DNA of 64,000 nt from NCBI GenBank assembly GCA_037042185.1, contig JAXQJY010000031.1, positions 2,232,001 to 2,296,000 of the forward strand. Reading direction: 5' to 3'. This document shows, in pieces, positions 34,373-44,104 of the stretch. The translations under genes and the position numbers were made by a program. Below the pieces are notes generated by a model. That model ran no database searches and was not told where the DNA came from. It was given only the letters and a program-made list of their open reading frames with translations. Source of the stretch: Sordariomycetes sp. S80-01Y. Lineage: Eukaryota; Ascomycota; Sordariomycetes. How positions within the stretch are numbered: position 1 is the stretch's first letter; the number at the start of each line of letters is the position of its first letter.

Positions 34373-35559
34373 TTGGGACGAGTGCTATTGTAGTTTTACT
34401 CCCGTAATCGCTAGCCAATATTCAATGAATGTTGCATAAGATCCCGAAATTCTGCAAAACTCCAATGAGAAAAGGTATATTCGGGGTAGGAAGACATTAG
34501 CTGTATGTAGGAAGCCACGTTTTAAACCTGGCGTAACCATGTAGCTAAATGAACTGATAATTCTTCATAGACGACTGAGCTGCTTGGTGAAGCGATCTAC
34601 ACCAGTCAAGACCTGGCCATAGGCACTCTAAACTACAACGCCCTCTTACTTAGATATAGGTTAGTAGTGTTAGCCTCGATTACCTTTTTATTATCGATGG
34701 TATTTATAAGTAGCGTTTGGATTGCTTATAAAGGACTTCTGGTACTATAATCGTTTGAGAGGATTTCGGCTCGAAGGGGATTACGAAATACTATTGGCCA
34801 TTCGGTAGATATCTCGGTGGATGTTAGGCTTGCGGTGTTGGCTCTGGGAATCCCTCGGTAGCTTGCCAGCGACCTGTGTCGGCTTCGCGACCGTTGCGAG
34901 GATGCTAGGGTTGGGTCAGACGCCAGTCCCAGTCGCAGACTTGGCAGGCTTGGTTAAGGTCCTCGTTGTGAAGGCGGATGCAGTTGAGGGGTGAATGAAG
35001 GAGCACGATAGTTGAAGGCTTCCGAGGAAGGTGAGAACGATCTAAGAGCTGCTGATTAAGGCACAGCAACCTGAGGCAGGGCTTGCAGCTGCCACAGAGC
35101 CTCTCCAACGTATCTCTACTGCTTCTTACCGGCCGCCTCTTTTCTGGGAACACATTCTGGCCCAGTATTGTGGCATTCATAGCCCATTAAATTACTGGCT
35201 CACCATAGACTGCTGCATGTCTAGCTCACCTAGGGTGATGGCACTGATCATGTAATGTGACCCTTAGTGAACACCAACGAGCTCGGCGACCAGGATTCAA
35301 GCGGATGACAAGACACCGTTTGAATTAAGATCAGGAAAGCTCTTCTACCCCTCTTTTGTCACGCAGAATCGGTCAGGGACATTGGCGTCGAGATGGGCCG
35401 AGAGCATGTGAAACGGTGAGTGAAGGAAAATAATGATTATTGAGGTAGTCTACCGCGAGAACTCACCCAACTCCGGAAATTTTCAACACATGTGTAGCCA
35501 CCACTCTCACCGTGGGCTTCCACAACACGATACGATAGCACACCCGCGACGGCCCCGGC
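34373..35559. other. Gene-poor interval with AT-rich segment
   Basis: 1.2 kb without a supported gene. The part from about 34620 to 34800 is visibly more AT-rich than its surroundings (runs such as tttttattatcg and atttataag). That could reflect decayed repetitive DNA hit by repeat-induced mutation; I cannot name an element. A 29-bp motif at 35072-35100 recurs at 37531. Two convergent 3' ends flank the interval. Confidence 0.5.
35072..35100. repeat. 29-bp dispersed motif, copy A
   Basis: Starts ctgaggcaggg and matches 37531-37559 at 25 of 29 positions; three of the four differences are transitions. The pair brackets the SMP-30-like gene at a distance of 2.46 kb. It may be debris of a dispersed repeat family. 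Confidence 0.55.
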
Positions 35560-36733
35560 CTAGACTTGGAGAGCAGCAAGGTCAACAACCTTCAGTCCGC
35601 CAGGAACTACGAAAGACGCATCGTAAGGGAGAACGGTAAGGCCGCCATTGTAGGTCAGATATAGCCTCTCCGTATTGCCCTTGGTGCGGCCGAACTGGGC
35701 GGCCGTCACACCAGGCAAGATGTGCGAGGGCGCGGGTTCGCCGAAGATACGGTTGAGCTCGTTGGTTTCCAGGTCCATCCTGAACATCTCGCCCTCTGGG
35801 TCAGCGGTGACGTAAAGCTGGAATTCTTGTTAGCTTGTCCGCTTCTTGGTGAGTCCTTGGTGAGACTTCTGGGTCGGGGACTTGCAGCATTCTTTCCGAT
35901 GGCAAAGTCGTCGAAAACAGTGCCATTCCGCCACGCGAGGACCTTTACATCACCCTTCTTGAGACCGGTCGTAGGGTCGATTTCATACGCTGTAAGAGTT
36001 TCAGAGATGGAAATGATTGACCAGGCGTTGAGGTGGCAAACTCACATCCAATATGGCCCTGCGAATTGACATAGTAGACAACAGTGGCCTCATCGTTGAC
36101 TTGAATGCCGTTGATTCCGATAGGTAGAGGAGATCCAGGCGGGAAGGACAGCAGCACATCTTGGACAACCATCTCAACGGCGCCGGTCTTGAAGTCGACG
36201 CGAAAGACCCTTCCAAAGGATGAGTCGCTAATGAGACCGTAAGACGTACCCGGCACGTGCGAGATGCCATTAGCAAAGCCGGATTCGAAAGAAGTCAACT
36301 TTCTTGCCCTGGGATCTTGATCGTTGAGGTCGATCGTCCAAATCTCAGTCGTGCCATCCAGGGAGCGCAGTGTGTGGGCGGTCTGATCATAGTGTGAAGG
36401 ACCGACCAAGAAGGCAAAGACATCGGGCGTGTATTCAGTGATGCCTGCAAGGGCCTTTTTGCCCTCGTACTCGGGAAACTCAGCCAGCAGCCTCGGGAGA
36501 GGCTCGTCATTCTCTGGGTTGATCTCGTAAAGTCTGGGCATGTTGTCGAAGCGCGTCAAGATAATGTTGCCATTGCTGCGCACTCGAATGTTTTCAATCC
36601 ATGTCTGATCTTGGAACTCATAGACTCCTTTGGCGGCGTCCCATGGCTTCGAAGGACGGTAGGGCGAGGCAGTGGCTACGCTCACGATGGCCAGGACTGC
36701 CATCAGTGGGCGGAGTGATGAGGTAGAAAACAT
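35560..36733 (-). CDS. Secreted SMP-30/gluconolactonase-like beta-propeller protein
   Basis: Predicted 349 aa. Exons: 36733-36046, 35989-35886 and 35817-35560. The first intron is GT-AG (56 nt). The second is 68 nt, must be removed because it breaks the frame, and has the classical GC donor gcaagt with branch gctaac and acceptor ccag. ATG 36733 gives a signal peptide ending VATA-SP; further upstream ATGs are less convincing. Repeated blade-like strands are seen (NIILTRFDNMPRLYEINP; TEIWTIDLNDQDPRARK; GINGIQVNDEATVVYYVN; LYVTADPEGEMFRMDL). Related proteins include lactonases and strictosidine-synthase-like propellers, but no catalytic set is certain here. It could act on sugar lactones near the glycoside genes; that link is inference. 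Confidence 0.8.
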
Positions 36734-36812
36734 TCTGAGAAACGAGTAGATGAACAACAATAGTCGAGTCGAAGTCTGTGATTATAATGGTGGTATTCGA
36801 GAGAAAGATTCA

Positions 36813-36940
36813 CTACACGCAGGTCTGGAGGACACTTGTACAATCCAAGACACTGGAATCGTCCCGACAACAGGCAGTCACTGAGGCGCCGGCGACTGCA
36901 CCAACGCCAGAAACACCAGCAGTGTCGTGATGAAGTGCAT
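36813..36940 (-). pseudogene. Possible broken small cysteine-rich secreted protein
   Basis: From the ATG at 36940 the minus strand reads MHFITTLLVFLALVQS, an excellent signal peptide, but stops after 20 codons. In the next frame the same stretch continues with a Cys-containing end, TACCRDDSSVLDC...QTCV, and a stop at 36813. The two halves look like one short secreted cysteine-rich protein out of register. No intron of acceptable size would join them. This may be a decayed gene, an assembly error, or chance; the reading is short. Confidence 0.3.
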
Positions 36941-37530
36941 AGAGTATCCTGAGGATCTCATGATCAGCTATCCTGAGCGCTCCGGATCTCGTTGTGCTAC
37001 CTACTTGGTGTGACGCGAACTGCACGTCTACTGTAACAACCACCATTCGAAGAGCCCGAGAGACTCGCAGCCCACGGGGGGACGTATCTCCGGCTACCAA
37101 TCTTGCGCACAGGCATCAGGCTTCCAAGGTTCTGAATGTGCTCGTCAGTATGGAGCAATATCGAGACGGAACATATCAGAAGCAATATAAGACACGGCTC
37201 TTGATGAGATTGGGCTTCGGTGTTCCACCGTTCCCTGGCTTCCCAGCAGTATTGGCGTCCGTAAGATCTGACCTGGTAACACTCACATGACGTGCAGATA
37301 CGACTTATAAACGATTCGCTTGTGGAATTTGATGCAAACATGGACTTTCGAGAGCTAAGCATATCGTCTTGCACAACGCTCATCCTTTTATTAGGCATGG
37401 CTGTATGCTTAAGGATGCCCTGCAGTCTGTTTGATGACGGACCTTTGGTAATCATTGCGCCGAAGAGCCTTTTGCCCTGGCGAACAGAAGGCGATCTGCT
37501 GGCGCAAGTTGGTAGGTAAGTCACCGCACG

Positions 37531-37559
37531 CTGAGGCAGGGTTAGCAGCCGCCACAAAG
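37531..37559. repeat. 29-bp dispersed motif, copy B
   Basis: Matches 35072-35100 at 25 of 29 positions in the same orientation. It lies at the edge of a stretch resembling decayed coding sequence. Confidence 0.55.
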
Positions 37560-38200
37560 ATCAGTACTCAGGCAAGTTTCGATTACCATCTGTGGTAGCC
37601 TATACTAGCGCTTTAGCACGGATTTAATCTGAGCAGCCTTATCATCTTTATCCTTCATCTGTCGGATGTAAGCACCGTTCGGAGGTCTTGGTCACCTCGG
37701 CATGGGGCGGCTTATTGCACGCCGTTGTGGCGTACCGAATCTCGTTCTCCATTCGTCGTCAGGCCAAGACGTTGGCTGTGGTCACACGCGCAGTATCGGT
37801 CGCGCCTCTGGCCTGTTCGTCAAGATAGCCGTTGACGTACGCGTGGGTGGCTAAATGTTCGATGTGGGATGATCGGAGGACCCTTCACGACGAGACTTAG
37901 ACTTCCGTAGCAGACTAAACGCCCAAGTCCACTTTTCGTGTGTGTGACCCAGACAACGCTGTCGTTCTCTTATCGTTCATAAAGCGATGAGAGAGGCCTT
38001 CGCAAGAGGTATAGACAAGCAACTACCGGAACAGCGTGATCGAAGCCGGACACAAACATCCGATAATGAGGACGTATCACATGATGTGACGCGCTTCCTT
38101 CACAAAGTACGTGTCGTTTTTGAGAATATGCCCTGGCAGAGCCTCTCTTCCCTGACAACTTGGCTATCTTCCAACAGCTGGCTGCATTGGTACACATACC

Positions 38201-38380
38201 TCGATACTTGGTTCCAATATGCCTCGATGTTGAGTGCATATATATTTCGATATTTGGGTTATGTACACGTCGGGATGTGGTTTGTCCTTACCCAGATACT
38301 TAGCGATGTATACTTCGATGCCCGGTTCATACGTGTCCCAATATTTGGTTCATTATTTGTCGATTCAGTGGCGAGTCGTC
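38201..38380. repeat. Degenerate 23-bp minisatellite, about eight copies
   Basis: A unit of the form tcgatacttggttccaatatg recurs with starts near 38201, 38224, 38247, 38270, 38293, 38315, 38338 and 38360, a spacing of 22 or 23 bases. Copies are diverged, yet the TCGAT/TTGG phasing holds throughout. The period is not a multiple of three, which argues against coding. It lies about 550 bp upstream of the DUF3176 gene. Confidence 0.75.
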
Positions 38381-38926
38381 AAGGCTTGAGCCATGTGACT
38401 TCTGATGACTGGCGCCTGATTAGATCAGATGAAGTCTCGTCCTGTTGCATGTCTTCTCCCCAGCTGTGGGTTGAAACCCCGAGACCCGAAGACCCGCAAG
38501 CCGATGTATCCGTGCGTTGGGCGGTTTCGCGATGAATCCTTGCATATCAATGTGGCTCCACTAGGAGAACCCTTACGAGGACTCCAAAAATATCGCCAGC
38601 AGGCCTGAGGCGCCTAAGTCTTTTGATAGCACGCGAGGTATACTCGAACATTCTTCGTCTCCAAAGATACTAACATGCCGCCAGCTGCAACCGTACTGCT
38701 GAGCGATCGAGCGACCCCCGCAGCCCTCTTTTGGAGTCCAGGGTCCTGGCCTGGTAAGGCTGATACGACTGACCCCGGACCTGGAGCTTCGCCGCAGCGC
38801 TGAGCCAGCATGCCGATCCTTGGCGTTTCATCCTCCGTACTGACTCGTCAAATCTCCGACATTGGGATATTTTGTTGCTAATAATGGCGTCCTCTGGCAC
38901 TTTGCGAGCGGATTTCCATCCTCCCA

Positions 38927-41342
38927 ATGCTCTCGACCAAGCTGTCTGGTCGGTTCGGAGCGATGAACCCCTTTGCGAGCGAGCACGATGCGCAGGGCGA
39001 TGACGACCATACAGGCCCTCGAATGCCGACACAGAGCATCCGGCGGAAGCCTGTCACGGCAAGCGATGTCGCGAGAGACTCCGCGGAGGTACATGAGGCG
39101 TCAGACGCAAGTGCACAGAACGGTATGACTTATGATCTGGACCGGCCTGCGAACTCGCTAGATCGACCCTCATTGCGAGAGACACCTTCCGCAGACTCAC
39201 TGCATGTTGCGCCGAGGACCGAAAACGCAAACGACGTCAACTCAGTCGGCCATGATCGCGAGAGACCCCAGGATCTCCAGGCTGGCATTCTTTCAGAGAC
39301 CGAGCCTAGGGTCGCGCCTGCAAGAACACAGGACGACACTCGACACTCGGCCTCAATCCCGCAAACTCGTCAGCATGGCGCCAAAGAATTGATTAAAGCC
39401 TGGGCGCCCGAGCTCGGCTGGATCTTTCTGGCCGTTGCGCTCTTCGTCGCCCTGGTCATCACGCTGCAGCAGTACGACAACAAAGGGCTTCCAGACTGGC
39501 CCATGGGACTCACCCTCAACACCCTCGTCGCGTTTCTCGCAACCATGTGTCGGTCCGTAATCATCATCCCCATTGCCGAAGGCCTCTCGCAGCTGAAGTG
39601 GAACTGGTTCGCCTCCAAGAAGAGGCCGGTCAAAGATCTGTACATCTTTGACCAGGCCAGCCGTGGGCCTTGGGGCTCCGTGAGACTCATCTTCCGCATG
39701 AAGGGGAGGTAAGTTGGCCTGCCTCTTTCGCGGGGAGACACACTGACCAAGCCAGACTCATGCCCCTCAGCCACCTGGCCTCGATCATCCTCATTGCTGG
39801 GCTGGTCACGTCGTTCCTTACGCAGTCGACCATATCCTATTCGCAGCGTCTTGTAGACGGGGACGTGCCGACGACTGCATTGGCGAAGAGAGCCCTCTCT
39901 TGGCCGATTAACGCGGATGAGAACTCCGGTACGTGAAGCATATCGTTCACAACAACCCGTGTGCTGAGTTTCAACCTAGGTCAAGACGCTATAGACGCCG
40001 TTGAGCGGAACGTTTTCCAAGCTGCATTCTTCAACGTAGACAACACATGGCCAAATGCTGAGCCTCGATGCTCGGGTGCTAACTGTACCTGGCCAGTCTT
40101 TAGCTCTCTCGGCATCTGCGCAACCTTAAGCAACATTACCGACCAGCTACGTATAGAGGAGACCACTGACGAGTTCCGAAAGGATGCGCTGAACGCATCT
40201 CTGCCGCTTCACAACGGCACCGCATACCTCCTCGAGAGTTTCGACAAGTCTGACGACAACACACAGCCGATTATGAATATGACCTCTCCCGAACCTCTGG
40301 ATTACACCGCGCAACTAAACGTGTCGACCATGACCCAGGAAGAGGTGCAGTCCGCATTCGAGGAAGCGTATAAGTGGCCCCCGGAGCGCGAAAGTCTGGC
40401 CGACTGGGGAAATTCGGACCTGCTACGAGCAGCCTTCTCGCAGTTTTACTTCATATTCGCGAACGACAACGTGGCGCCTGACAGCGGGGATCGGTATCGT
40501 GCCGTCGAGCTGCTTTGGCACTTTTGCGTGCACGACTACGAAGTCACCGTCCAAGACGGCGAATCACGGACCGAGACTGTCAATGCGGAAACCAAGATTA
40601 CCAAGGTAGAGAGGTCATCTGCCGATGGGAGCCCCAACACGTTCTGGATGGCCAACGCGCATAGTAATGAGACGTTTCCCGTCATGGAGAGATGGGAGTA
40701 CACTCGGCTCGACCCAGATTTTCGCAGAGCGTTCTCGGGGGCGCATTCTACGCGCTGGGGAACAGACGCAGACTACACCGAGTTCAACAGGCAATTCGGG
40801 CTTAGTCTCTACCAAGGCACCAGCAACAACATGAGCGTCCAGGACGTGGATGACAAGATGTGGGATAATCTGGGCAGGTTGTCGTGGAACATTGCCCGCA
40901 GCATGACCACTTTGTAAGTCTCAACGCCTCTGCAACTGAGCGATACTAACTTGCGGGTAGCATGCGCAAAGAGGAGGTTACGGGCGACGTGATTGGCAGA
41001 ACACCGGTCTCAGAGACATTCATCACGGTGCGCTGGGAGTGGCTATCCTTCCTGGCCGCCCAGATCGCGCTGGCCTTGGTGTTCCTTTTCGCCGTCATTT
41101 TCCACACGGCTCATCTGGACATCGACATCGTCAAGAGCTCCAACATCTCAGAGCTGTTCGCGTCGCGGGGCGTAGATGATGCCCGTCGGCAGACGGAGGA
41201 AAGCACAGACACTGAGCGCGAACCCTTGATGGGCATCAAGAGCAAGCTTGATAAGACTGTGCAGGGCCGTCTGGTACGGGAAGGGGTACGATGGAGGTTG
41301 GACATTGGGAGGGAGCGGCCAGCAAATGTCAAGCACCAATAA
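38927..41342 (+). CDS. DUF3176-type integral membrane protein
   Basis: Predicted 751 aa. Exons: 38927-39708, 39771-39928, 39980-40913 and 40961-41342, all GT-AG. The second exon could instead begin at 39756; I chose 39771 because GSHLAS matches family spacing after the branch point. The first 150 residues are hydrophilic and acidic. Then come two membrane helices (LGWIFLAVALFVALVITL; NTLVAFLATMCRSVIIIP), the family signature WFASKKRPVKDLYIFDQASRG, and a third helix. A large probably extracellular domain follows with Cys pairs (CSGANCTWP, CATLSNIT) and N-glycosylation sites. A last helix (FLAAQIALALVFLFAVIF) and cytosolic tail end the protein. The biochemical role of DUF3176 proteins is unknown. 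ATG at residue 13 is an alternative start. Confidence 0.85.
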
Positions 41343-42088
41343 ATCAACATCCATCCCCATGCGGGAGGACCTCGGACAATAAAGCTTAATTGCCGCCTTG
41401 ACCATGTTACATTGGCCCCATGCGGGTCATGTAACTGAGAGAACTTCAAAAGAGCGACGCCATAGGAGCTCATTCACCTCGGACCGGCAGACGGATAAGT
41501 GCCTCGAAAATAAGATTCGTCCAGACCCACGCCATCTTCCGCTGCGACGTTGCAGACCAAGTCTCGAATTGAGCAGCTTTCGCCGGTCTGATTGGCAACG
41601 GACGCCAGTATCGGCCCGGGGTTGCGAGTCACCTGTCCACGGCATGGCGAGGTTGATCTATGCGGGTGGCTTATCTACAGGCAAGCTATCGGCAAGCGAT
41701 CTGACGCAGACTTTTCCGCCTCCCCCCGCGAAACCCATCGCGTAAGGTTTACCGACGTTTCCAAAGGGAGCCTAGTAGTCTCGGTCCGAGATGTGACGAG
41801 GTTGGGTCTAGGACCGCCGTGCCTCGCGAGACGCAGAGTGAGGATGTGGCCAAGCAGCATAAATCTCAGAGCGATTGGAGGGAAACATAAAAAGGCAGCG
41901 GCGTAGTGATATCCGCGCGGTATCGATATTATAAAGGTCGTTCCAGGTGAAGTCAGAGCTCAAAGTCACCCCCGTAGCTGTGCCGGACCGACATTCTTTA
42001 GCCTAAAGCTTGCCCCACGGAGGCGTCCGCACACGAACGTGGAGCCTGGAGTACATCGGGGACTTTGCCGTTTCTGTAGATTCGACAA

Positions 42089-42102
42089 CGGATTCCTGTC
42101 GG
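42089..42102 (+). promoter_or_regulatory. CGG-N8-CGG element upstream of GH32
   Basis: CGG at 42089-42091 and CGG at 42100-42102 flank exactly eight bases, 185 bp before the ATG. AmyR/InuR-type Zn2Cys6 regulators are known to recognise this spacing. The adjacent Zn2Cys6 gene is a natural candidate to bind here; that is inference. Confidence 0.5.
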
Positions 42103-42175
42103 TCCGCCCCTCGTGAACTTGCGATTTACATACCCTATTCCCAGGCGACAGAGGCGACGACGATCCGGTGGACTG

Positions 42176-42181
42176 TATAAG
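42176..42181 (+). promoter_or_regulatory. TATA box for GH32
   Basis: TATAAG lies 111 bp upstream of the start codon, between the CGG-N8-CGG element and the gene. Confidence 0.45.
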
Positions 42182-42286
42182 AGTGACCGAGGGACGAGGC
42201 TCAGCTTTGGGCCGGTACGTTTCCAGTCATCGTCAGTTGTTGAGCTTGTTGGATAGTTCTTAGACATCTATTAGCTCTCAGCTAAC

Positions 42287-44056
42287 ATGGGCTCCCTCGA
42301 CGTCATGCCGCAATGGCACCCCGAGCCACGATACCATCTCAAAGCACCAAGCGGCTGGATCAACGACCCATGTGCTCCAGGCTACGACCCTTCAACAGGC
42401 ACATACCACCTCTTCTACCAATGTTTGTCCATCTTCCAAATTTCTCGAGACGCCACTGACACCAGCGTAGGGAATCCTAAATCATGCGACTGGGGGCAAA
42501 TCTGCTGGGGCCACTTCACCAGCAAAGACGGCATCCGCTGGACGGAAAATTCTAAAGGGCCGGCCATTGTGCCATCAATGCCCTACGACAAGGAGGGCAT
42601 CTTCACGGGATGCTTCTGGCCGACAGGTCCGCATGGAGAAAAGGGCCAGCTCACGGCGATATACTCCTCCATCCAGCATTTACCAATACACTGGACGATA
42701 CCATACACCCGCGACTGCGCTGGACTAGCCATAGCGACATCTTCCGACGGTGGACGGTCATGGCAGAAGAGCCCTCTCAATCCAATATTGAAAGGCGAGC
42801 CAGAGGAAGTGCTAGTAACAGGCTTCCGTGATCCTTTTCTCGCGGAATGGAACGCGATGGACAAGATCAGAGGGGAGAAGAAGTTATACGGCATCGTCTC
42901 CGGCGGTATCGTTGGCGATGGACCGAACGCCTTCGTATATGCGGTTTCGCCGGACGACTTGACGACATGGACCTATCTCGGCCCACTATGCGATGTCGCC
43001 GTCGGGGCGCAAAGGCCGTCTCATTGGACTGGCGACCTTGGCGTGAATTGGGAGTGCGTCAACTTCATGGAGCTCGGCAAGGGACCGGAGAAGACGAACT
43101 TCCTGCTGATGGGAACGGAGGGCGGCCATCGACGTGAGGCCGCGCCTGGGGAGGACTGCCACGGTGTCTGGTCAATGTGGGTGGGTGGTGACCTGAAGCA
43201 GACGGTGGACGGCCCCCGGATGGACAATGAGTTCAGCGGCCTGCTCGACAACGGCAACTTCTACGCCGCCAATTCGTATGAGCACCCAGAGACAAACGAG
43301 AGGATAGTCTGGGGCTGGGTGAAGGAGGATGAGTTGACGCTCGCGAGGCGGGAAACCAAGGGCTGGACCGGATACCTTTCGTTACCGAGGGAGGTCTTCC
43401 TATTGACTATTCATAACGTTTTCGACGCTTTGAAAACGCCCCTTTCAGATATCCCATCCCTGAAAGTCTCAAAGGACCAAGGAGGCAGTGGGCTGCGAAC
43501 CGTTCAAACTTTGGGCATTCGCCCTCAGAGGAACATGGCGTCACTGCGGAGCTCCAAGCCAAGGACATGGCTCAACATTACAGAGCAGACGGGTCGTCTA
43601 ACAACACCAGCTTCAGCGAGCTGGGAACTCGAAGCTGTTGTTCGAGTGAGTCCTCGACATCGCCGGGTCGGCTTCCATCTTCATCACAACCAGGCTCTCT
43701 CAAAAAGAACCAGTGTCTTCTTCAAGCCCAACGAAGAGTCTATTCGGGTTGATCGAAGCCACTCCAACAACGAAAGCGATATCTTAAAGGACGACGTACA
43801 CGGACCCTTCACACTGTTCAGACGCGAGCAGGACGGCGCCGCAGTTTGGGAGAAGCTACACCTTCGCGTCTTCGCTGACGGTGATGTGCTGGAAGTATTC
43901 GCCAACGATCGCTTCGCGCTTTCGACGGTGGTTTATGCCAACCGTTTTGACAGCGCAGGGCTAAGCTGGTTCGCCGAGGGCGGAGATGACGCGGGCGTTG
44001 TTTTCGAGTCGGTGTCCTTATGGGATGACATGGGCAGAGTCCAGCAACGGCACTGA
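42287..44056 (+). CDS. GH32 beta-fructofuranosidase (invertase/inulinase family), likely intracellular
   Basis: Cleaves beta-fructosyl linkages, as in sucrose or short inulin chains. Predicted 573 aa. Exons 42287-42422 and 42471-44056. The 48-nt intron (donor gtttgt) joins HLFYQ to W-NPKSCDWG, a conserved GH32 junction; it is in frame and stop-free, so unspliced RNA would add 16 residues there. The three catalytic blocks are present: SGWINDP (nucleophile Asp 27), GFRDPF (transition-state Asp) and NWECVNF (acid/base Glu). A C-terminal beta-sandwich ends the protein. There is no signal peptide. It is tail-to-tail with a Zn2Cys6 regulator only 48 bp away. Preferred chain length cannot be told. 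Confidence 0.92.
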   Translation: MGSLDVMPQWHPEPRYHLKAPSGWINDPCAPGYDPSTGTYHLFYQCLSIFQISRDATDTSVGNPKSCDWGQICWGHFTSKDGIRWTENSKGPAIVPSMPYDKEGIFTGCFWPTGPHGEKGQLTAIYSSIQHLPIHWTIPYTRDCAGLAIATSSDGGRSWQKSPLNPILKGEPEEVLVTGFRDPFLAEWNAMDKIRGEKKLYGIVSGGIVGDGPNAFVYAVSPDDLTTWTYLGPLCDVAVGAQRPSHWTGDLGVNWECVNFMELGKGPEKTNFLLMGTEGGHRREAAPGEDCHGVWSMWVGGDLKQTVDGPRMDNEFSGLLDNGNFYAANSYEHPETNERIVWGWVKEDELTLARRETKGWTGYLSLPREVFLLTIHNVFDALKTPLSDIPSLKVSKDQGGSGLRTVQTLGIRPQRNMASLRSSKPRTWLNITEQTGRLTTPASASWELEAVVRVSPRHRRVGFHLHHNQALSKRTSVFFKPNEESIRVDRSHSNNESDILKDDVHGPFTLFRREQDGAAVWEKLHLRVFADGDVLEVFANDRFALSTVVYANRFDSAGLSWFAEGGDDAGVVFESVSLWDDMGRVQQRH

Positions 44057-44104
44057 GAGCCGATAGATATTAATTAAATCGTAACAGGTAAACTTTGAGC
44101 GTCT

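Larger units (their letters stand above)
36734..38926. other. Gene-poor interval, 2.2 kb, with repeats
   Basis: Divergent region upstream of the SMP-30-like gene (minus) and the DUF3176 gene (plus). It holds the second copy of a 29-bp motif (37531), a 23-bp minisatellite (38201-38380) and a possible broken small secreted-protein frame (36813-36940). The stretch 37600-37900, read on the minus strand, has long open pieces interrupted by stops that look like old coding sequence I cannot identify. A 182-codon frame at 37987-38535 runs through the minisatellite and is not credible. Confidence 0.5.
41343..42286. promoter_or_regulatory. Promoter region of the GH32 gene
   Basis: 944 bp between the DUF3176 stop and the GH32 start. 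It contains a CGG-N8-CGG element at 42089, a CGG-T-CCG palindrome near 41790 and a TATAAG at 42176. A second tataaagg near 41930 is too far from the ATG to be the main one. No coding frame is supported. Confidence 0.55.

Noticed and set aside
37337-37518. Short frame starting MDFRELSISS and ending in a gtaagt donor
   Set aside because: No convincing second exon follows before stops, and no signal peptide or domain is present.
37987-38535. 182-codon plus-strand frame
   Set aside because: It runs through the 23-bp minisatellite, whose period is not a multiple of three, so the reading is accidental.
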